Shown here: piece after piece, positions 46,850-61,039 of the stretch | How positions within the stretch are numbered: position 1 is the first letter of the stretch | How the letters are laid out: the number at the start of each line of letters is the position of its first letter | NCBI GenBank assembly: GCA_023375785.1 | Contig: SZWC01002447.1 | Span: 7,144 to 71,143 of the forward strand | Origin: Penium margaritaceum | Lineage: Eukaryota; Streptophyta; Zygnematophyceae; Desmidiales; Peniaceae | Reading direction: 5' to 3' | Length of the DNA stretch: 64,000 nucleotides | Translations under genes and position numbers: made by a program | Notes under the pieces: generated by a model | What the model was told of the DNA's origin: nothing | Seen by the model: the letters and a program-made list of their open reading frames with translations, nothing else | Database searches by the model: none

Positions 46850-47190
46850 TGCACAAAGACCAACAAAAGTATGCATACATCAATGACCATGACCGAAGAA
46901 TTTCACTTCATGTGGTCAATGTTGACAACTCACAACAGGAGTCACACATAGTAAGAGGAGGTAACAACGGTTTGGGAACACTGGCTTTCAACTAGAAAGC
47001 ACAAAGACCTTTAGTACGTAGTGACACGGCGTGGCAACCATGTATAGTGATAAACCAAAGAGGGCATATGCCACTAACCATGACCAAAAGAATTTCACAG
47101 TGTGTGGTCAACGTTGGAACCTCATAAAACGAGTCACAAATTGTCTGAGGGGCAATAATGGGTTTGGAACACTAGTTACAAAGTAGCAAG
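46850..47190. repeat. Paralogous empty site for the large gypsy insertion
   Basis: This stretch matches the two flanks of the 15.1-kb element joined together. Its left part shares CATCAATGACCATGACCGAA and CACTGGCTTTCAACTAG with 27590-27700. Its right part shares AACACTAG.TACAAAGTAGC and AAGTAAAAAGAAC with 42970-43010. At the join it reads GGCATATGCCAC, with a single ATATG. This supports ATATG as the target duplicated on insertion and shows that this HOR copy was split from its sister before the element inserted. Confidence 0.75.
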
Positions 47191-48619
47191 TAAAAAGAAC
47201 TTCAACAAGTAGTGGCACGGTGTGGCTAGCGTGCACAGTGACCAACCAAATATGCATATGTTACTGACTATGATCAAAGAAGTCCACTATGCGTGGTCAA
47301 CATTGACAACTCATAACACGCGTCACAAATGGTCAGAGGAAGAGACGATGGTTTGGGAACCCTATGTATCGACTAGAAAGGACAAAGAACTTCAATACAT
47401 AGTGGCCAAGAGTGGCTACTATGCACACCAAACAACCAAACTAGGCATATGTCACTGACCATGATCACAAAATTTGAGCATGGGTGGTCAACGTTCACAC
47501 GAGTCACAAATGGCCAGAGGAGGAAAGAATGGTTTCGGAATATTAGTTTTCAACTAGCAAGTACAACGACCTTCAAAACGTAGTAGCACGGTGTGGCTAC
47601 CATACACAATTACCGACCAATGTAGGCATATATAGTGCCTTTGACCAAAGAAATCCCCTGTGTTTGGTCAACGTTGAAAACTCATAATATGAGTCACAAA
47701 TGGTCAGAGGGGGAAACAATGGTTTGGGAACATCGGGTATCAACTAGCAAGCACAGGGACCTTCAATACGTAGTGGCACGGTTTGGCTACCATGAACAAT
47801 GACCAACCAAAGTAGGCATGTGTCACTGACCATGACCAAAGCATGTCACTATGTGTGGTCAACTTTGACAACTCATAACACGAGTCACAAACGGTCACAG
47901 GGGGAAACAATGGTTTGGGAACACTAGTCATCAACTAGCAAGTACAAACCCCTTCAACAAGTAGTGGCATGGGGTGGCTAGCTTGCACAGTGACCAACCA
48001 AAGGATGCATACATCACTGACTATGACCAAAGAAGTCCTTTATGTGTGGTCAATATTGACAACTCATAACACAAGTTACACATGGTCGGAGTAAGAGAGA
48101 ATGGTTAGGGAACCCTATGTATTGACTAGAGAGTACAAAGAACTTCAATACGTAGTGGCATGGTGTGGCTACTATGCAAACCAAACAACCAATCTAGGCA
48201 TATGTCACCGACCATGACCAAAGAATTTCAATATGGGTGGTCAGCCTGCACAACCCATAACACGAGTCACAAATGGGCAGAGGGGGAAACAATGGTTTAG
48301 GAATATAAGTTTTCAACTAGCAAGTACAATGACCTACAATAAGTAGTAGCACGTTGTGGCTACCATGCACAATGACCAACCAGAGTAGGCATATGTACTG
48401 CCTTTGACCAACAGAATCCGATGTGTTTGTTCAACGTTGACAACTCATAAAACGAGTCAGAAATGGCCAGAGGGGGAAACAATGGTTTGGGAACCCCAGG
48501 TATCAACTAGCAAGGACAATGAACTTCAATAAGTAGTGGCATGGTGTGGCCACCATGTACACTGACCAACCAAGGAAGGCATATGTCACTGACCCTGAGC
48601 AAAGAATGTCACTATGTGT

Positions 48620-51600
48620 GGTGAAATTGGACAACTCATAACACGAGTCACAAATGGTCAAAGGGGGAAATAATGGTTTGTGAATACCAGTTATTCATTA
48701 GCAAGTACAAAGACATTCAATATGTAGTGGCACAGTGTGGCTACCATGCACAGTGACCAGCCAAATTATGCACATGTCATAGACCATGACCAAACATTCT
48801 CACTTCATGTGGTCAACGTTGATAATTCACAACAAGGGTCACAGATAGTCAAAGGGGGTAACAATGGTTTGGGAACACAAGCTATCAACTAGAAAGTACA
48901 AAGAAGTTCAATACGTAGTGACACAGCGTGGCAACCATGTACAGTGACAAACCAAAGTAAGCATATGCCACTAACCATAACCAAACGAATTTCAAAGTGT
49001 GTGGTCAACATTGAAAACTCATAATACGAGTCAGAAATGGTCAAAGGGGGAAACAATGGGTCATGAACACTAGTTATGAAATAGCAAATACAAAGACCTT
49101 CAAAAAGTAGTGCAACGATGTGGCTAGCGTGTATAGTGACCAACCAAATTAGGCAAATATCACTGACCATGACCAAAGAAGTTTAGTATGGGTGGTCAGC
49201 GTTCACAACCCATAACATGAGTCACAAATGGTCAGAGGGGGAAACAATGGTTTGACAAGCAGGTATGAATACCTTTTGTATGTATTGGCATGGTGGGGCT
49301 ACTATGCACACCAAACAACCAAACTAGGTATATGTCACTGACCATGACCAAAGAATTTTTTCAATATGGGTGGTCAATGTTCACAACCCATTACACGAGT
49401 CAGAAATGGTCAGAGGGGGAAACAATGGTTTTGGAATATTACTTTTCAACTATCAAGTACAACAAACTTCAATAAATAGTACCACGGTGCGGCTACCATG
49501 CACAATGACCGACCAAAGTATGCACATGCAGTGCATTTGACCAAAGAAATCCGCTATGTGTGGTAAATGTTGACAACTCATAATAAGAGTGACAAATGGT
49601 CAGAGGGGGAAACAATTTTTTGGGAACACGAGGTATCAACTAGCAAGCACAGGGACCTTCAAGAAGCTGTGGCACGGTGTGGCTACCACGTACAATGACC
49701 AACCAAAGTAAGTATGTGTCACTGACCATGACCAAAGAATGTCACTATGTGTTGTCAACTTTGACAACTCATAACACGAGTCACAAATGGTCAGAGGGGG
49801 AAACAATGGTTTGTGAATACTTGTTATCGATTAGAAAGTACAAAGACCTTCATTATGTAGTGGCACGGTGTGGCTACCATGCATAGTGACCGACCAAAGT
49901 ATGCATATGTCAGTGACCATGACCAAAGAATTTCACTTCATGTCGTCAACGTTGACAACTGACAACGAGGGTCACAGATAGTAAGAGGGGGTAACAATGG
50001 TTTTAGAACATTGGCCATCAACTAGAAAGCTCAAATACCTTCAGACGTAGTGACACAGTGTGGCAACCATGTGTATTGACAAACCAAAGTAGGCCTATGC
50101 CACTAACCATGACCAAAAGATATTCACAGTGAGTGGTCAACGTTGAAAAGTCATAACACGAGTTAGAAAAGGTCAATGGGGGAAACAATGGGTTGAGAAC
50201 GCTATTTATTAACTAGCAAAAACAAAGACTTTCAACAAGTAGTGGCACGGTGCGGCTACTGTGCAGGGTGACCAACCAAAGGATACATACGTCACTGAAT
50301 ATGACCAAGGAAGTCCACTATGTGTGGTCAACATTGACAACGCATAACAAAGGTCACAAATGGTCAGAGTGAGAGACAATGGTTTGGAAACCCTATGTAT
50401 CAACTATAAAGGACAAAAAACTTCAATACGCAGTGGCACGGTGTGGCTACTATGCACACCGAACAACCAAACTAGGCACATGCCACCGACCATGACCAAA
50501 GAATTTCAACATGGGTGGTCAGCGTGTACAACCCATAACACGAGTCACAAATGGGCAGAGGGGGAAACAATGGTTTTGTAATATTAGTTTTCAACTAGCA
50601 AGTACAATGACCTACAATAATTAGTAGCACGGTGTGGCTACCATGCACAATGACCGACTAGAGTAGGCATATGTACTCCCTTTGACGAACAGAATCCAAT
50701 GTGTGTGGTCAACGTTGACAACTCATAATACGAGTCAGAAATGGCCAGAGGGGGAAACATTGGTTTGGGAACCCCAGGTATCAACTAGCAAGGATAAGGA
50801 ACTTCAATAAGTAGTGGCACGGTGTGGCTACCATGTACACTGCCCAACCAAGGTAGGCATGTGTCACTGACCATGACCAAAGAATGTCACTATATGTGGT
50901 CAACTTTGACAACTCATAACACGAGTCACAACTGGTCAAAGGGGGTAATAATGGGTTGTGAATACTCGTGATTCATTAGCAAGTACAAAGACATTCAATA
51001 TGTAGTGGCACAGTGTGGATACCATGCACAGTGACCAGCCAATTTATGCACATGTCACTGACCATGACCAAACATTCTCACTTCATGTCGTCAACGTTGA
51101 CAATTCACAACAAGGGTCACAGATAGTGAAAGGGGGTAACAATGGTTTGGGAACACTTGATATTAGATAGAAAGTACAAAGACGTTCAATACAAAGTGAC
51201 ACAGCGTGGCAACCATGTACAGTGACAAACCAAAGTATGCATATGCCACTAACCATGACCAAACGAATTTCAAAGTGTGTGGTCAACATTGAAAACTCAT
51301 AATACGAGTCAGAAATGGTCAAAGGGGGAAACAATGGGTCATGAACACTAGTTATGAAATAGAAAATACAAAGACCTTCAAAAATTAGTGCAACGATGTG
51401 GCTAGCATGTATAGTGACCAACCAAATTAGGCATATATCACTGACTATGACCAAAGAATTTTAGTATGGGTGGTCAGCGTTCACAACCCATAACAGGAGT
51501 CACAAATGGTCAGAGGGGGAAACAATGGTTTGGAACACTAGGTATTGACAAGAAAGTATAAATACCGTTTGTATGTATTGGCTTGGTGTGGCTACTATGC

Positions 51601-53190
51601 ACACCAAGCAACCAAACTACGCATATGTCACTGACCATGACCAAAGAATTTTTTCAATATGGGTAGTCAACGTTCACAACCCATTACACGAGTCAGAAAT
51701 GGTCAGAGGGGGAAACAATGGTCTTGGAATATTATTTTTCAACTAGCAAGTACAACAACCTTCAATAAATAGTACCACGGTGCGGCTACCATGCACAATG
51801 ACCGACCAGAGTAGGCATATGGAGTGCATTTGACCAAAGAAATCTGCTGTGTGTGGTAAATGTTGACAATTCATAATAAGAGTCACAAATGGTCAGAGGG
51901 GGAAACAATTGTTTGGGAACACGAGGTATCAATTAGCAAGCACAGGGACCTTCAATAAGCCGTGGCACAGTGAAGCTACCACGTACAATGACCAACCAAA
52001 GTAGGTATGTGTCACTGACCATTACCAAATAATGTCACTATGTGTGGTCCAATTTAACAACTCATAACACGAGTCACAAATGGTCAGAGGGGGAAACAAT
52101 GGTTTGTGAATACTTGTTATAGATTAGAATGTACAAAGACCTTCATTATGTAGTGGCACAGTGTGGCTACCATGCACAGTGACCAACCAAAGTGTGCATA
52201 TGTCAGTGACCATGACCACAGAATTTCACTTCATGTGGTCAACGTTGACAACTCACAACAAGGGTCACAGATAGTAAGAGAAGGTAACAATGGTTTTATA
52301 ACATTAGCTATCAACTAGAAAGCACAAATAGCTTCAGACGTAGTGACACGGTGTGGCAACCATGTATATTGACAAACCAAAGTAGGCCTATGCCACTAAC
52401 CATGACCAAAAGAATTTCACAGTGAGTGGTCAACGTTGAAAAGTCATAACAAGAGTTAGAAATGGTCAATGGGGGAAACAATGGGTTGGGAACACTAGTT
52501 ATGAACTAGTAAAAACAAACACTCTTACCAAGTAGTGCCACGGTGCGGCTAGTGTGCAGAGTGACCAACCAAAGGATACATACGTCACTGAACATGACCA
52601 AGGAAGTCCACTATGTGTGGTCAACATTGACAACGCATAGCACGAGTCACAAATGGTCAGAGGGAGAGACAATGGTTTAGAAACCCTATGTTTCAACTAC
52701 AAAGGACAAACAACTTCAATACGCAGTGGCACTGTGTGGCTACTATGCACACCGAACAACCAAACTAGGCACATGTCACTGACCGTGACCAAAGAATTTC
52801 AATATGGGTGATCAACGTTCACAACCCATAACACGAGTCACAAATGGTCACAGAGGGAAACAATGGATTTGGAATATTAGTTTTAAACTAGAAATTACAA
52901 CAAACTTCAATAAGTAGTAGCAAGGTGTGGCTACCATGCACAATGACTGACCGAAGTAGGCATATGTACTGCCTTTGATCAAAGAAATCCGCTGTGTGTG
53001 GTCCATGTTGACAACTCATAATACGAGTCACAAATGGTCAGAGGGATAAATAATGTTTTGGGAACACCAGGTATCAATTAGCAAGCACACGGATGTTCAA
53101 TAAGTAGTGGCATGGTGTGGCTACCATGTACAATGACCAACCTAAGTAGGCATGTGTCAGTGACCATGACCAAAAAATGTCACTATGTGT
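48620..53190. repeat. 2.28-kb super-repeat (two HOR units)
   Basis: Private variants recur at about 2270-2290 bp: ACCAGCCAA.TTATGCACATG (48757 and 51027), GAACACTAGTTATGAAATAG (49066 and 51346) and AATTTTTTCAATATGGGT (49352 and 51645). The same markers recur after the truncated gypsy element at 61670 and 61973. Twelve-monomer blocks were therefore also copied as a unit. Confidence 0.7.
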
Positions 53191-54219
53191 GGTCAACTTT
53201 GACAGCTCATAATATGAGTCACAAACGGTCAGAGGGGGTAACAATGGTCTGTGAATACTAGTTATGGATAAGCAAGTACAAAGACCTTCAATATGTAGTG
53301 GCACAGTGTGGCTACCACGCACAGTGACCAACCAAAGTATACATATGCAACTGACCATGACCAAAAAACTTCACTTCATGCGGTCAACTTTAACAACTAA
53401 CAACAAAAGTCACAGATAGACAGAGGGGGTAAAAATGGTTTTGGAACCCAGGATATTAACTAGAACGCACAAAGACCTTCAGTACGTAGTGACACTGCAT
53501 GGCAACCATGTCCAGTAACAACCCGACGTAGGCATATGCCACCAACCATGACCAAACGAATCTCCCTGTGTGTGGTCAACATTGTAAACTCATAACACGA
53601 GTCACAAATGGTCGGAGGGGGAAACAATGGGTTGGGAATACTAGATATCAACTCGCAAGTACAAAGACCTTTAACAAGTAGTTGCACGGTGTGGCTAGTG
53701 TGCACAGTGACCAACCAAAGGATGCATACGTCACGAGACTATGACCAAAGAAGTCCACTATGTGTGGTCAACATTGACAACTAATAGCACGAGTCACAAA
53801 TGGTCAGAGGGTGAGACAATGGTTTGGGAACCCTATGTATTGACTAGAAAGGACAAAGAAATTCAATACGTAGTGTCACAGTGTGGCTTCTATGCACACC
53901 CAACAACCAAACTATGCATATGTCACTACCCATGACCAAATAATTTCAGTATGGGTGGTCAACTTTCACAACTCATAACACGAGTCACATATGGTCAGAG
54001 GGGGAAACAATGGTTTCACAACATTTTTTTCCAAAGAGCAAGTACAACAACCTTCAACAAGTAGTAGCACGGTGTGGTTACCATGCTCAACGACCGACCA
54101 AAGTAGGCATATGTACTACCTTTCACCAAATAAATCCGCTGTGTGTGGTCAACGTTGACAACTCATAACACGAGTCAGAAATTGTCAGAGGGGGAAACAA
54201 TGTGTTGGGAACACCAGGT

Positions 54220-55323
54220 TGTCAAGCATGTTTTTGCCGGTCCTCCGCGGTGGGGTCAATCCGTGAACATGGGACGTGGGTATGATAGGGACCGCGTAAG
54301 GAACGCTACTCCCGCGGAGGCGGTTGAGCGAGGGGTGGCACGGAATCCGGTGGCGGTAAGAACCAGGCGCCCTCTGCACAGAAATCTCAAGCGCTTGTGG
54401 CGGAAACCAAGGAGGGGTGAAAGTAGTAGCAAGGAGATCCGTAGTGAGAAAGGAATGAGGATCAAGCCGCAAGAAGCCGCAAAGCCACTGAAACAGTGGC
54501 AGGTGGACCAGGGTGCAAATGGAGTAATCAAGGGAGCGAAAACCAATCACCACAAGAGTTGATGCATCAATCACAGAGGAAATCCTGGAGAACAAAGCGC
54601 AGAAGACAAAGCTTCAAAGAAGAACAGGAAGACCGCGTGCACATGCCGCGGACATAGAAGAAGATCAATAGAAGATAGGGTGCTGTGTGAGGACAAGACC
54701 GGCGGTGCGTAGCCGCACCGCGTGGAGTCCAAGTAGAAGGAAAGAGTGTGGAATAAGAGGGACAAGACCGCCGGCGTGTAGACAAGCCGTGCGGAGTTCC
54801 GACTGCATAAGACCTAGGCAGCAATGGCACAAGTCGTCTCAGTCCAGATTGAATCCATGATGATCACTCCGCAATTCATGTACTCTGATCCTGATTATCA
54901 AAGACGTTTACCCGCTCTCATCTGTGCTCTCAGCCCTCCGCTCCTTTGCCTTCCACTACCTTTGGTCTCCTGCCCGCGGTTGGTGGGCCAAAGTGCGTGA
55001 AGAACTAAACCCGGGGTGAAGGAAGCTTCCGGCGGTGTCCTTGCTTGCGCACGGCCGCGGAACGAGGTTCTGCGGAAAGGAGCTGGAGACCACGAGGTGG
55101 CTGGCTCGCGTGTGGCAACAAGTGGGCCACGGAGTGACATTCACCGGTGACGTTCTCCCGCAAGGGTCTAGACCAGTAGTCCGCGGATTTTCAGTTGCCT
55201 AGTAGTGGCGTCCTTACCCAGCTGCACACATATCTCATGTTGTGAGGGAACCTATTCCGCGGATAAGCGCGAAGCGAGATCAGCGCAGAGAAAGTTTAGG
55301 GCGCGGCAAAATTGGGGGTATCA
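54220..55323 (+). repeat. 5' LTR of the truncated gypsy element
   Basis: It begins TGTCAAGC and ends GGGGGTATCA; length 1104 bp. Similar to the solo LTR at 7263-8417 in start, end and hairpin (54702-54721). More distant from the LTRs of the 15.1-kb element, which implies at least two subfamilies. Confidence 0.9.
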
Positions 55324-55329
55324 GTATCA

Positions 55330-55343
55330 TGGTGCAGTGAGCG
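55330..55343 (+). other. Candidate primer-binding site of the truncated gypsy element
   Basis: TGGTGCAGTGAGCG starts 6 bases after the LTR end, at the same distance as in the 15.1-kb element. Confidence 0.5.
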
Positions 55344-55469
55344 TAGAATGTTCCTTGCTCTTTGTTCAGCAAAACTGCACGTGCCTTCAGATCAGTCATT
55401 GATGTTGGCAGCAAGCTTTGTGTATCAAGATTTCAGGCGACAACAGCAGTAGTCATCAGTAAGGTGCTT

Positions 55470-58400
55470 CCTGCCGCGCCGAGCCATCACCTACACAGGC
55501 GGTCAGAGCTCCTCTCCTTTACTGTCCCGCACCCCGATCAGCTCCTCACCAGGCTCTGATCCGCTCGTTCAACACCGTCCGGTGACCGACTGGCTGCAAC
55601 AGTTGTAGTGGCGTCGTATCACGGACGCTCTGGGCGAGCGTGTGGAAGTGGAGACCATCTCCAGCCATGGCAGCTGCGGATGCAGCCAATTCCAGCACAA
55701 ATCAGAGGGGCAGGATGCTGTGGTCACGGCACTGCCATGGTTCTCCGATCCCCCACGGGCATCGGAACAGCACTTTGCTGGTGGAGAACTCAAAGTCTAC
55801 CGCGGACTGGTCTACCAACGTCGTGGCAGGCAGCATCCAGCAACGACGGTAAACCCACTTCTGCAGCACTCATCACCCACGATGCATCCCCCGCCCGAGG
55901 AGGCGCAGCCTAGAGAACAACATGGGTCCCAGGAGTACTCCATGTTGTGTGAGCAGCAGCTGGTGGCCCAGCATCAGCCGTGGGTCAATGCCGCCTCCGC
56001 AAGGAACACGGCTTCCGCGAAGGACGGGCAGCTGGGGATGGATCCGCCACCACTGCTTGTTCGATCGGAGCAGGCGGATGGACAAGCACAAACCCCGGTG
56101 CTAGGTCCGCAGCAGACGCCAATGCACCCATAGCAACAAAACCTGAGAACCATGCGAGTGGGCCCATCGACACGCTATGTGGCCCAGGGATCCACGCAAC
56201 CCGTGAACCAGCAACAGGCTCCACGGGTGCCCTCGTCCGCCGAATGTTGCCGGTGGGAGCTTTGGTTCTTTCTGCGGCGGGAATGACCCAGCTACCTAGG
56301 CCATTCCCTATATCCACCACCAATACATGGGGGATCAATGCAGGCGGGGACGACGCCGCAGCCACCTCTGACAGGGCATCCTGCAATAAGCATGCCGCCG
56401 CAGCAGGTGAATCCACGAGAAGCACTGACGGGTACCGCGCTGGCTGGAACTTTGATGCCCATGATGGGCACGCAGCATACCAGCTACTGGTCCCAACAGG
56501 TGACGGCATCGACGTAAGCAAGGACCGCGGTACAGCACCCCGTGGTGACACCACATCCACCACATGGGATGCAACCCTTTTGAGAGGCCGTCCAAGGGAG
56601 CACTGCATCTCAGCTTCACGGGGTCCAGCCACCTATGCACCAACAGCAGCCCCATGGAAGCATGACCTTAGTGTATCCCCCAGCGGCGGGTCCGCTCTCC
56701 TGGCCAACTCTGCAAACCCAGTGGGTGGGCATCACTCAGGTAGGAGTGAGTCAGCAGCCCTTTGTGCCATGCGCGTAGCCACCGCTGCCCCAAGGGGCAC
56801 CGCCACCACCCTAGTACTCCGCCCACACCTACCAGCAGCTTCATCTGCCGCATCTTGCCAAAACCATGCCAGCCGGTGTAACTCCCAATATGCCACCACC
56901 GATATCGCAACTCCCGTTACTACCACAAAGTCACCTACACCCACCGCTGTCGCAAATAATGAGATGTCAACACCTTGCACGAACAACGACCCATCCCCTC
57001 CCGCTGCCACCAGCTGCAATCACCAATGCTGCTGTGATCTCCACCACGCAGACGAACTGGACGCCTCGGCTGAAGGCACCGCAGACGCAGGGACCTCCGG
57101 CCCCGCCCCTTGGGATGACCTTATTATCCGCACCTTACACTACCTCACTGCCAGCTCCCTCTTGGCACATGTACCAGCCATACGTACACCCAGGCCCGCA
57201 GGAGGCCGCAATGCAACCTTCCGTACAAGCCCACCATGCTGGCTACTCCACGACCCTGTCTGCCAATCTTCACCCTCCAACTGCTGTGACTACATTGATG
57301 ACTAACCGCAGTACAGAACCGCAGCTGCAGTACATCCACTCAGAACCTGCAAACCTCCCGCGGTTGCATTCTTTCAAGGGTGTCCCGGAGGAAGATCCTT
57401 GAGTCTGGCTCAAACAGATTACCCTCTATGCCAGTATTGACCGAATTCCACTAGACCTCCGTCTTGCCACCGAAGAACTCCACCTTCAAGGGGCTACAGC
57501 TGACTGGTATAATGCACGCGCACCTTTTCCATCGTTTGATGATTTTGGCAACGCCCTCATTGAGCGCTTCAAGCATTTGTCAAAGAGGAACCACTACAAA
57601 AGATTGAGAAGGAAGTAATGAGCAAGGATGATGACATCCGCAGATTCCTTGACTAGTTCCTTACTTGGGCTTATGTGGCCAAGAATCCGCAAGGAGAAGG
57701 CCTTCCGCTGTGGGTCCTCCTACAGAACCTGATCCGCGCGCTCCCTGACGAGGTGAGCGGTCTCATGATCGCTGATCGGTACCGCTCTCTCCAGGACGCG
57801 GTGCAAGACGCTACCGCTATATCCACTTGTCAGTGCTCTACTCACCAGCATCATGGGGGAGAAACCAACGCATCGCCCCCCCACACAAAACCAGCCCCCG
57901 CCGCAGCAGAAGCCCACGGCTTGCTATACCTGCCAAAGCCTGGAACATATTGCATGGGACTGTCCTTGCAAATGACAGGCAGCTCCGCGCCCTGACCTTG
58001 TCCCCCAGGACCCCATGGCCCTGCAGTGGCGCGAGTACTACATCTAGTCGTGGCCACGTCTGCAGCAGCAGCCGCAGCAGCAACAACAGCAGCAGTACCA
58101 CCAGCAGCAACCGCGCCCTCTCCAACCCGGCCAAGCCCATACAAGACAAAGCCACCTCCCAAACCCTCAAGCAACTGCGGATACCCCCGCCGACGCATGC
58201 AACGTTAAACTGGTCTTGCCCATGGCTGAGCATGAAACCACAGAGGTGCCTCCCACTCTGGAAGAAGTGGCACTCATCACGCAGGCCCAGCGATCGAGCT
58301 CCACGAATGGCACATGCAGGCGGCCGCGCGGCTGCAGAGTGACCTGCGTCGATAGGCAAAAGCTTTTAAGGCCCAGCTGCAGGAGGTCGTGGCAGCCCGT
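55470..58400 (+). pseudogene. gag: gypsy Gag of the truncated element (broken)
   Basis: Homology to the Gag of the large element starts near 55530 (ISSSPGSDPLVQH; VTDWLQQL). It continues through VYRGLVYQRRGRQHP and a Pro/Gln/Thr-rich linker, then PANLPRLHSFKGVPEEDP, FPSFDDFGNALIERFKHL and EGLPLWVLLQNLIRALPDE, and a complete zinc knuckle CYTCQSLEHIAWDC near 57920-57968. Stops in frame with homology include TAG near 56131, TGA 57400 (Trp site), TAG 57654 (Gln site) and TGA 57973 (Arg site in CKRQ). At least two frameshifts occur, one near 57590. A run of 17 C near 58410 interrupts the region before the protease. Confidence 0.85.
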
Positions 58401-59440
58401 TCGGTGTACCCCCCCCCCCCCCCCCACCAAAAAAATATCGCACCACAAACCCAGGGCCAATGGATGGTCTACCCGCGGCGGCCACCCTATCCGCTCTCAC
58501 GAACCCCCTGCCACTTCCCCTGCTTCCGCAGATTCTCCAGATCTGGTGGAAGAGCTCTTTACCACCCCTGTTGCGTCTGTCAACTTCTTTGACTTCCTTT
58601 GCATCCATTCTGAACTGGCTCCGCGGCTCAAGGAGGAACTCACCAGGGCCAAAAAATCGTCTCCAGGCCGTTGGCATCTTGCTCACCTGTGCCACTCTGC
58701 CACATGGCACCCAGAATACCCAACGGATCATGGTAGAGACACCACTGGCTTTGACCACAGAAGAAGTGGACTGGGGATGGGCTCCACAGCCTTTGAAACC
58801 ACCCCGCCGCGATGATTGTCACTATGAGGTTGCCTGCTCTGTGGCCAGGATCTATGGCCAGAATTTTGTTACCATCATTGACACTTGTGGAACCCATACC
58901 ACGGTAGCCCTCCGCGTCCTCTGGCTGGTCGGATGGACAGATCGCATTCTTCCTACACGCCGGTTGTTCAGCAACGAGGCGGGTGGGATGGACTATGCAA
59001 ATGGAGAAGTGCGCAGATTGCCATTACAAGTGTGATCTCTCCATGAGCCAGTAGACGTACAGATCACACAGGCCCAAACCTACAACATTCTCCTGTGCAT
59101 GGACTACCTCCTTCCACGACAAGTCAACCTTCTATTCTCCCTGGGTGTAGTGCAGCTCACATCCGCCGCAGGAACCAAGGAGTACGCCCTCATCATCGTG
59201 GGTGACCGAGTGACGATGCCAGTGACCGGCGGTGCGCCCTTCTCCCTCTAAGATGCCAAACACAAAGATTCACTCACCCGCACCCACTTCAGCCAGACCT
59301 CCGTGGAAGCCGTTCTTGATACAAAACAGGTTCCTGGCAACGAATGGCGAGAACTCTCCGTGAATCATGTGGAACCAGGAGTACGCGCTAACCTTCTTGC
59401 GTTATAGCAGCAGAGCAAGCATGCATTTGGCTAGGGCCAT
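58401..59440 (+). pseudogene. First aspartic protease of the truncated element (broken, active site altered)
   Basis: It matches protease 1 of the large element: VNFFDFLCIHSELAPRLKEE, a frameshift, then TEEVDWGWAPQPLKPPRRDD, and the core FVTIIDTCGTHTT. The DTG triplet is DTC (58880-58888), so catalysis would be lost. It continues past TGA at 59032 with ITQAQTYNILLCMDYLLPRQ. Further stops near 59249, 59404 and 59432. Confidence 0.85.
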
Positions 59441-61039
59441 CCCTTGGAGGATGACAAGGAATTTTATCCCATCCGCGATCCACTTCCACCTCCACCCCCA
59501 CGCTGGGACCACATCCTGCACCCTCGCCTCTCACTAGCACAGGAACAAGATTTCCATGACCTCTTAGAATCCTTCTCGGACATATTTGTTGGCTCTGCAA
59601 CAGAACTTGGAGCCCTCAATGCCTTCCATGTCATCAACACCGGCACAGCTCTCGCCATCAAGCAGAAATTCCGCCGGATCCTACATGACCAAGAACCGAT
59701 CATCAACGAGGGTCTCACGGAATTAAAGGCTTAGGGAGTCATCGTCCCTGTCGTCAGTCCCTGGCAAGCTAACCTGGTCATTGTAGGCAAACTGAATGGA
59801 TATAAGCGATTCTGTGTTGACTTCCGCCATCTCAACAGAGTGACGAAAGAGGACGCCTATCCCATGCCACTAATCGTTGACATCCAGGAGGGCCAGCAGG
59901 GATGCGGATGAGTTGCGAAGCTAGACGTCAAGGAAGCTTTCCACGTTGTCCCCACGTACAAGGACTCCATGGCCAAGACCACTTTCGTCACTCCAGAGGA
60001 TCTCTACACCTTCACCCGCATGGCCTTCGGCCTCCGCAACGCCAGCGTGATGTTCCAGCACGTCATGGACTCCACCCTCCGCGGCATCCCTTACATGAGC
60101 TGTTACATCGATGACATCATGGCCGAGCCCACAGCTTCGCGGATCTCTTTTCCTCCCTCATCGCTGTTTTTTCTGCCCTCCATGCTGCCAATCTCAAGCT
60201 AAAAGCCGCTAAGTGTTCCATTGGTGTCGCGGAGATGGAATTCTTGGGGTTCGTTATGAGCGCTGACGGCATTAAGATGGATCCGGCCAAGATTGCGACC
60301 GTCCAAGAATGGTGCCAGCTCATTACGGCGGGACAAGTTAAGATCTTCCTCGGCTTTGTTTCCTTCTACCGCAAGTTCGTCTGCGACCGTGCCCGAATCA
60401 CCCGTCCACTACAACAGTTGATCCATCAGGACATCCCCTTTGAGTGTACAGCAGAGTGCGCCGCTGCATGGGCTGAGATCAAGCATCCGCTGGTCACCGC
60501 TCCCATGCAAGAGTTTCCCGACTTCAATCTACCCTTCTCCATCACCACCGACTGGTCCCGGGAAGGCCTTGGCACCGTGCTATCAAAGACGGTCCAAGAG
60601 CCGGTCCAACGGGTGATTGCGTACGCCAGTCGGGCACTCACGGACGGGGAGCGGAATCATCCTCCAGTAGAGGGTGAATTTTTGGTCGTGCTGTGGGCAC
60701 TCCAGCACTTCCACGACTACATCAAGAAAGGCAAGCCATTCACTGTCCTTACCGAACATCAAGCGCTGCAATGGCTCCTCACAACCCATAATCATGAGGG
60801 TATATTGGCTAAGTAGCACTTCTTCTGCAAGGCTATAACATGAGGATCAAGTACCAGCCCGCGCTCGCCAACCGCAACGCCGATGCTCTCAGCCGACTCC
60901 CCCGGCAGATTGGCCGTTGCCTACGGACCCGCTGGACAGCCCTCCAAACTCCCCTTCAGGGTCGGTCACTCTCCCGGCGAACACTGAAACCCAGTGGGAG
61001 GGTGTCGCAAGAGAGTTCACGGACGCGGAATACGTGGTC
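59441..61039 (+). pseudogene. gypsy RT-RNase H of the truncated element (broken, YIDD kept)
   Basis: Same order as in the large copy: KQKFRRILHDQEPIINEGL, TAG at 59731, KRFCVDFRHLNRVTKEDAYP, TGA at 59909 (Trp site), AKLDVKEAFHVVP, TRMAFGLRNASVMFQ and SCYIDDIM with the catalytic YIDD at 60104-60115. Frameshift near 60120. Then EFLGFVMSADGIKMDPAKI, the RNase H start SITTDWSREGLG, and VEGEFLVVLWALQHF. The third RNase H acidic position is Glu (LTEHQAL) where the large copy has Asp. A stop and a frameshift follow GILAK near 60816, then NADALSRLPR. Confidence 0.9.

Larger units (their letters stand above)
42869..54219. repeat. Satellite block 4: ~190-bp HOR
   Basis: Same monomers, same orientation. 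A-type boxes lie near 43668, 44428, 45576, 46725, 47858, 48627, 49755, 50897, 52046 and 53193. Most intervals are 1128-1149 bp; two are about 760-770 bp, four-monomer units. The block breaks off in an F monomer at CACCAGG (54219). No gene, tRNA or rRNA is seen. Confidence 0.92.

Noticed and set aside
51083-51454. Recurrent 60-125 codon frames on the minus strand of the satellite
   Set aside because: Monomers of about 192 bp keep phase over one or two units, so similar frames recur by chance. Copies differ by stops and frameshifts and have no gene context.
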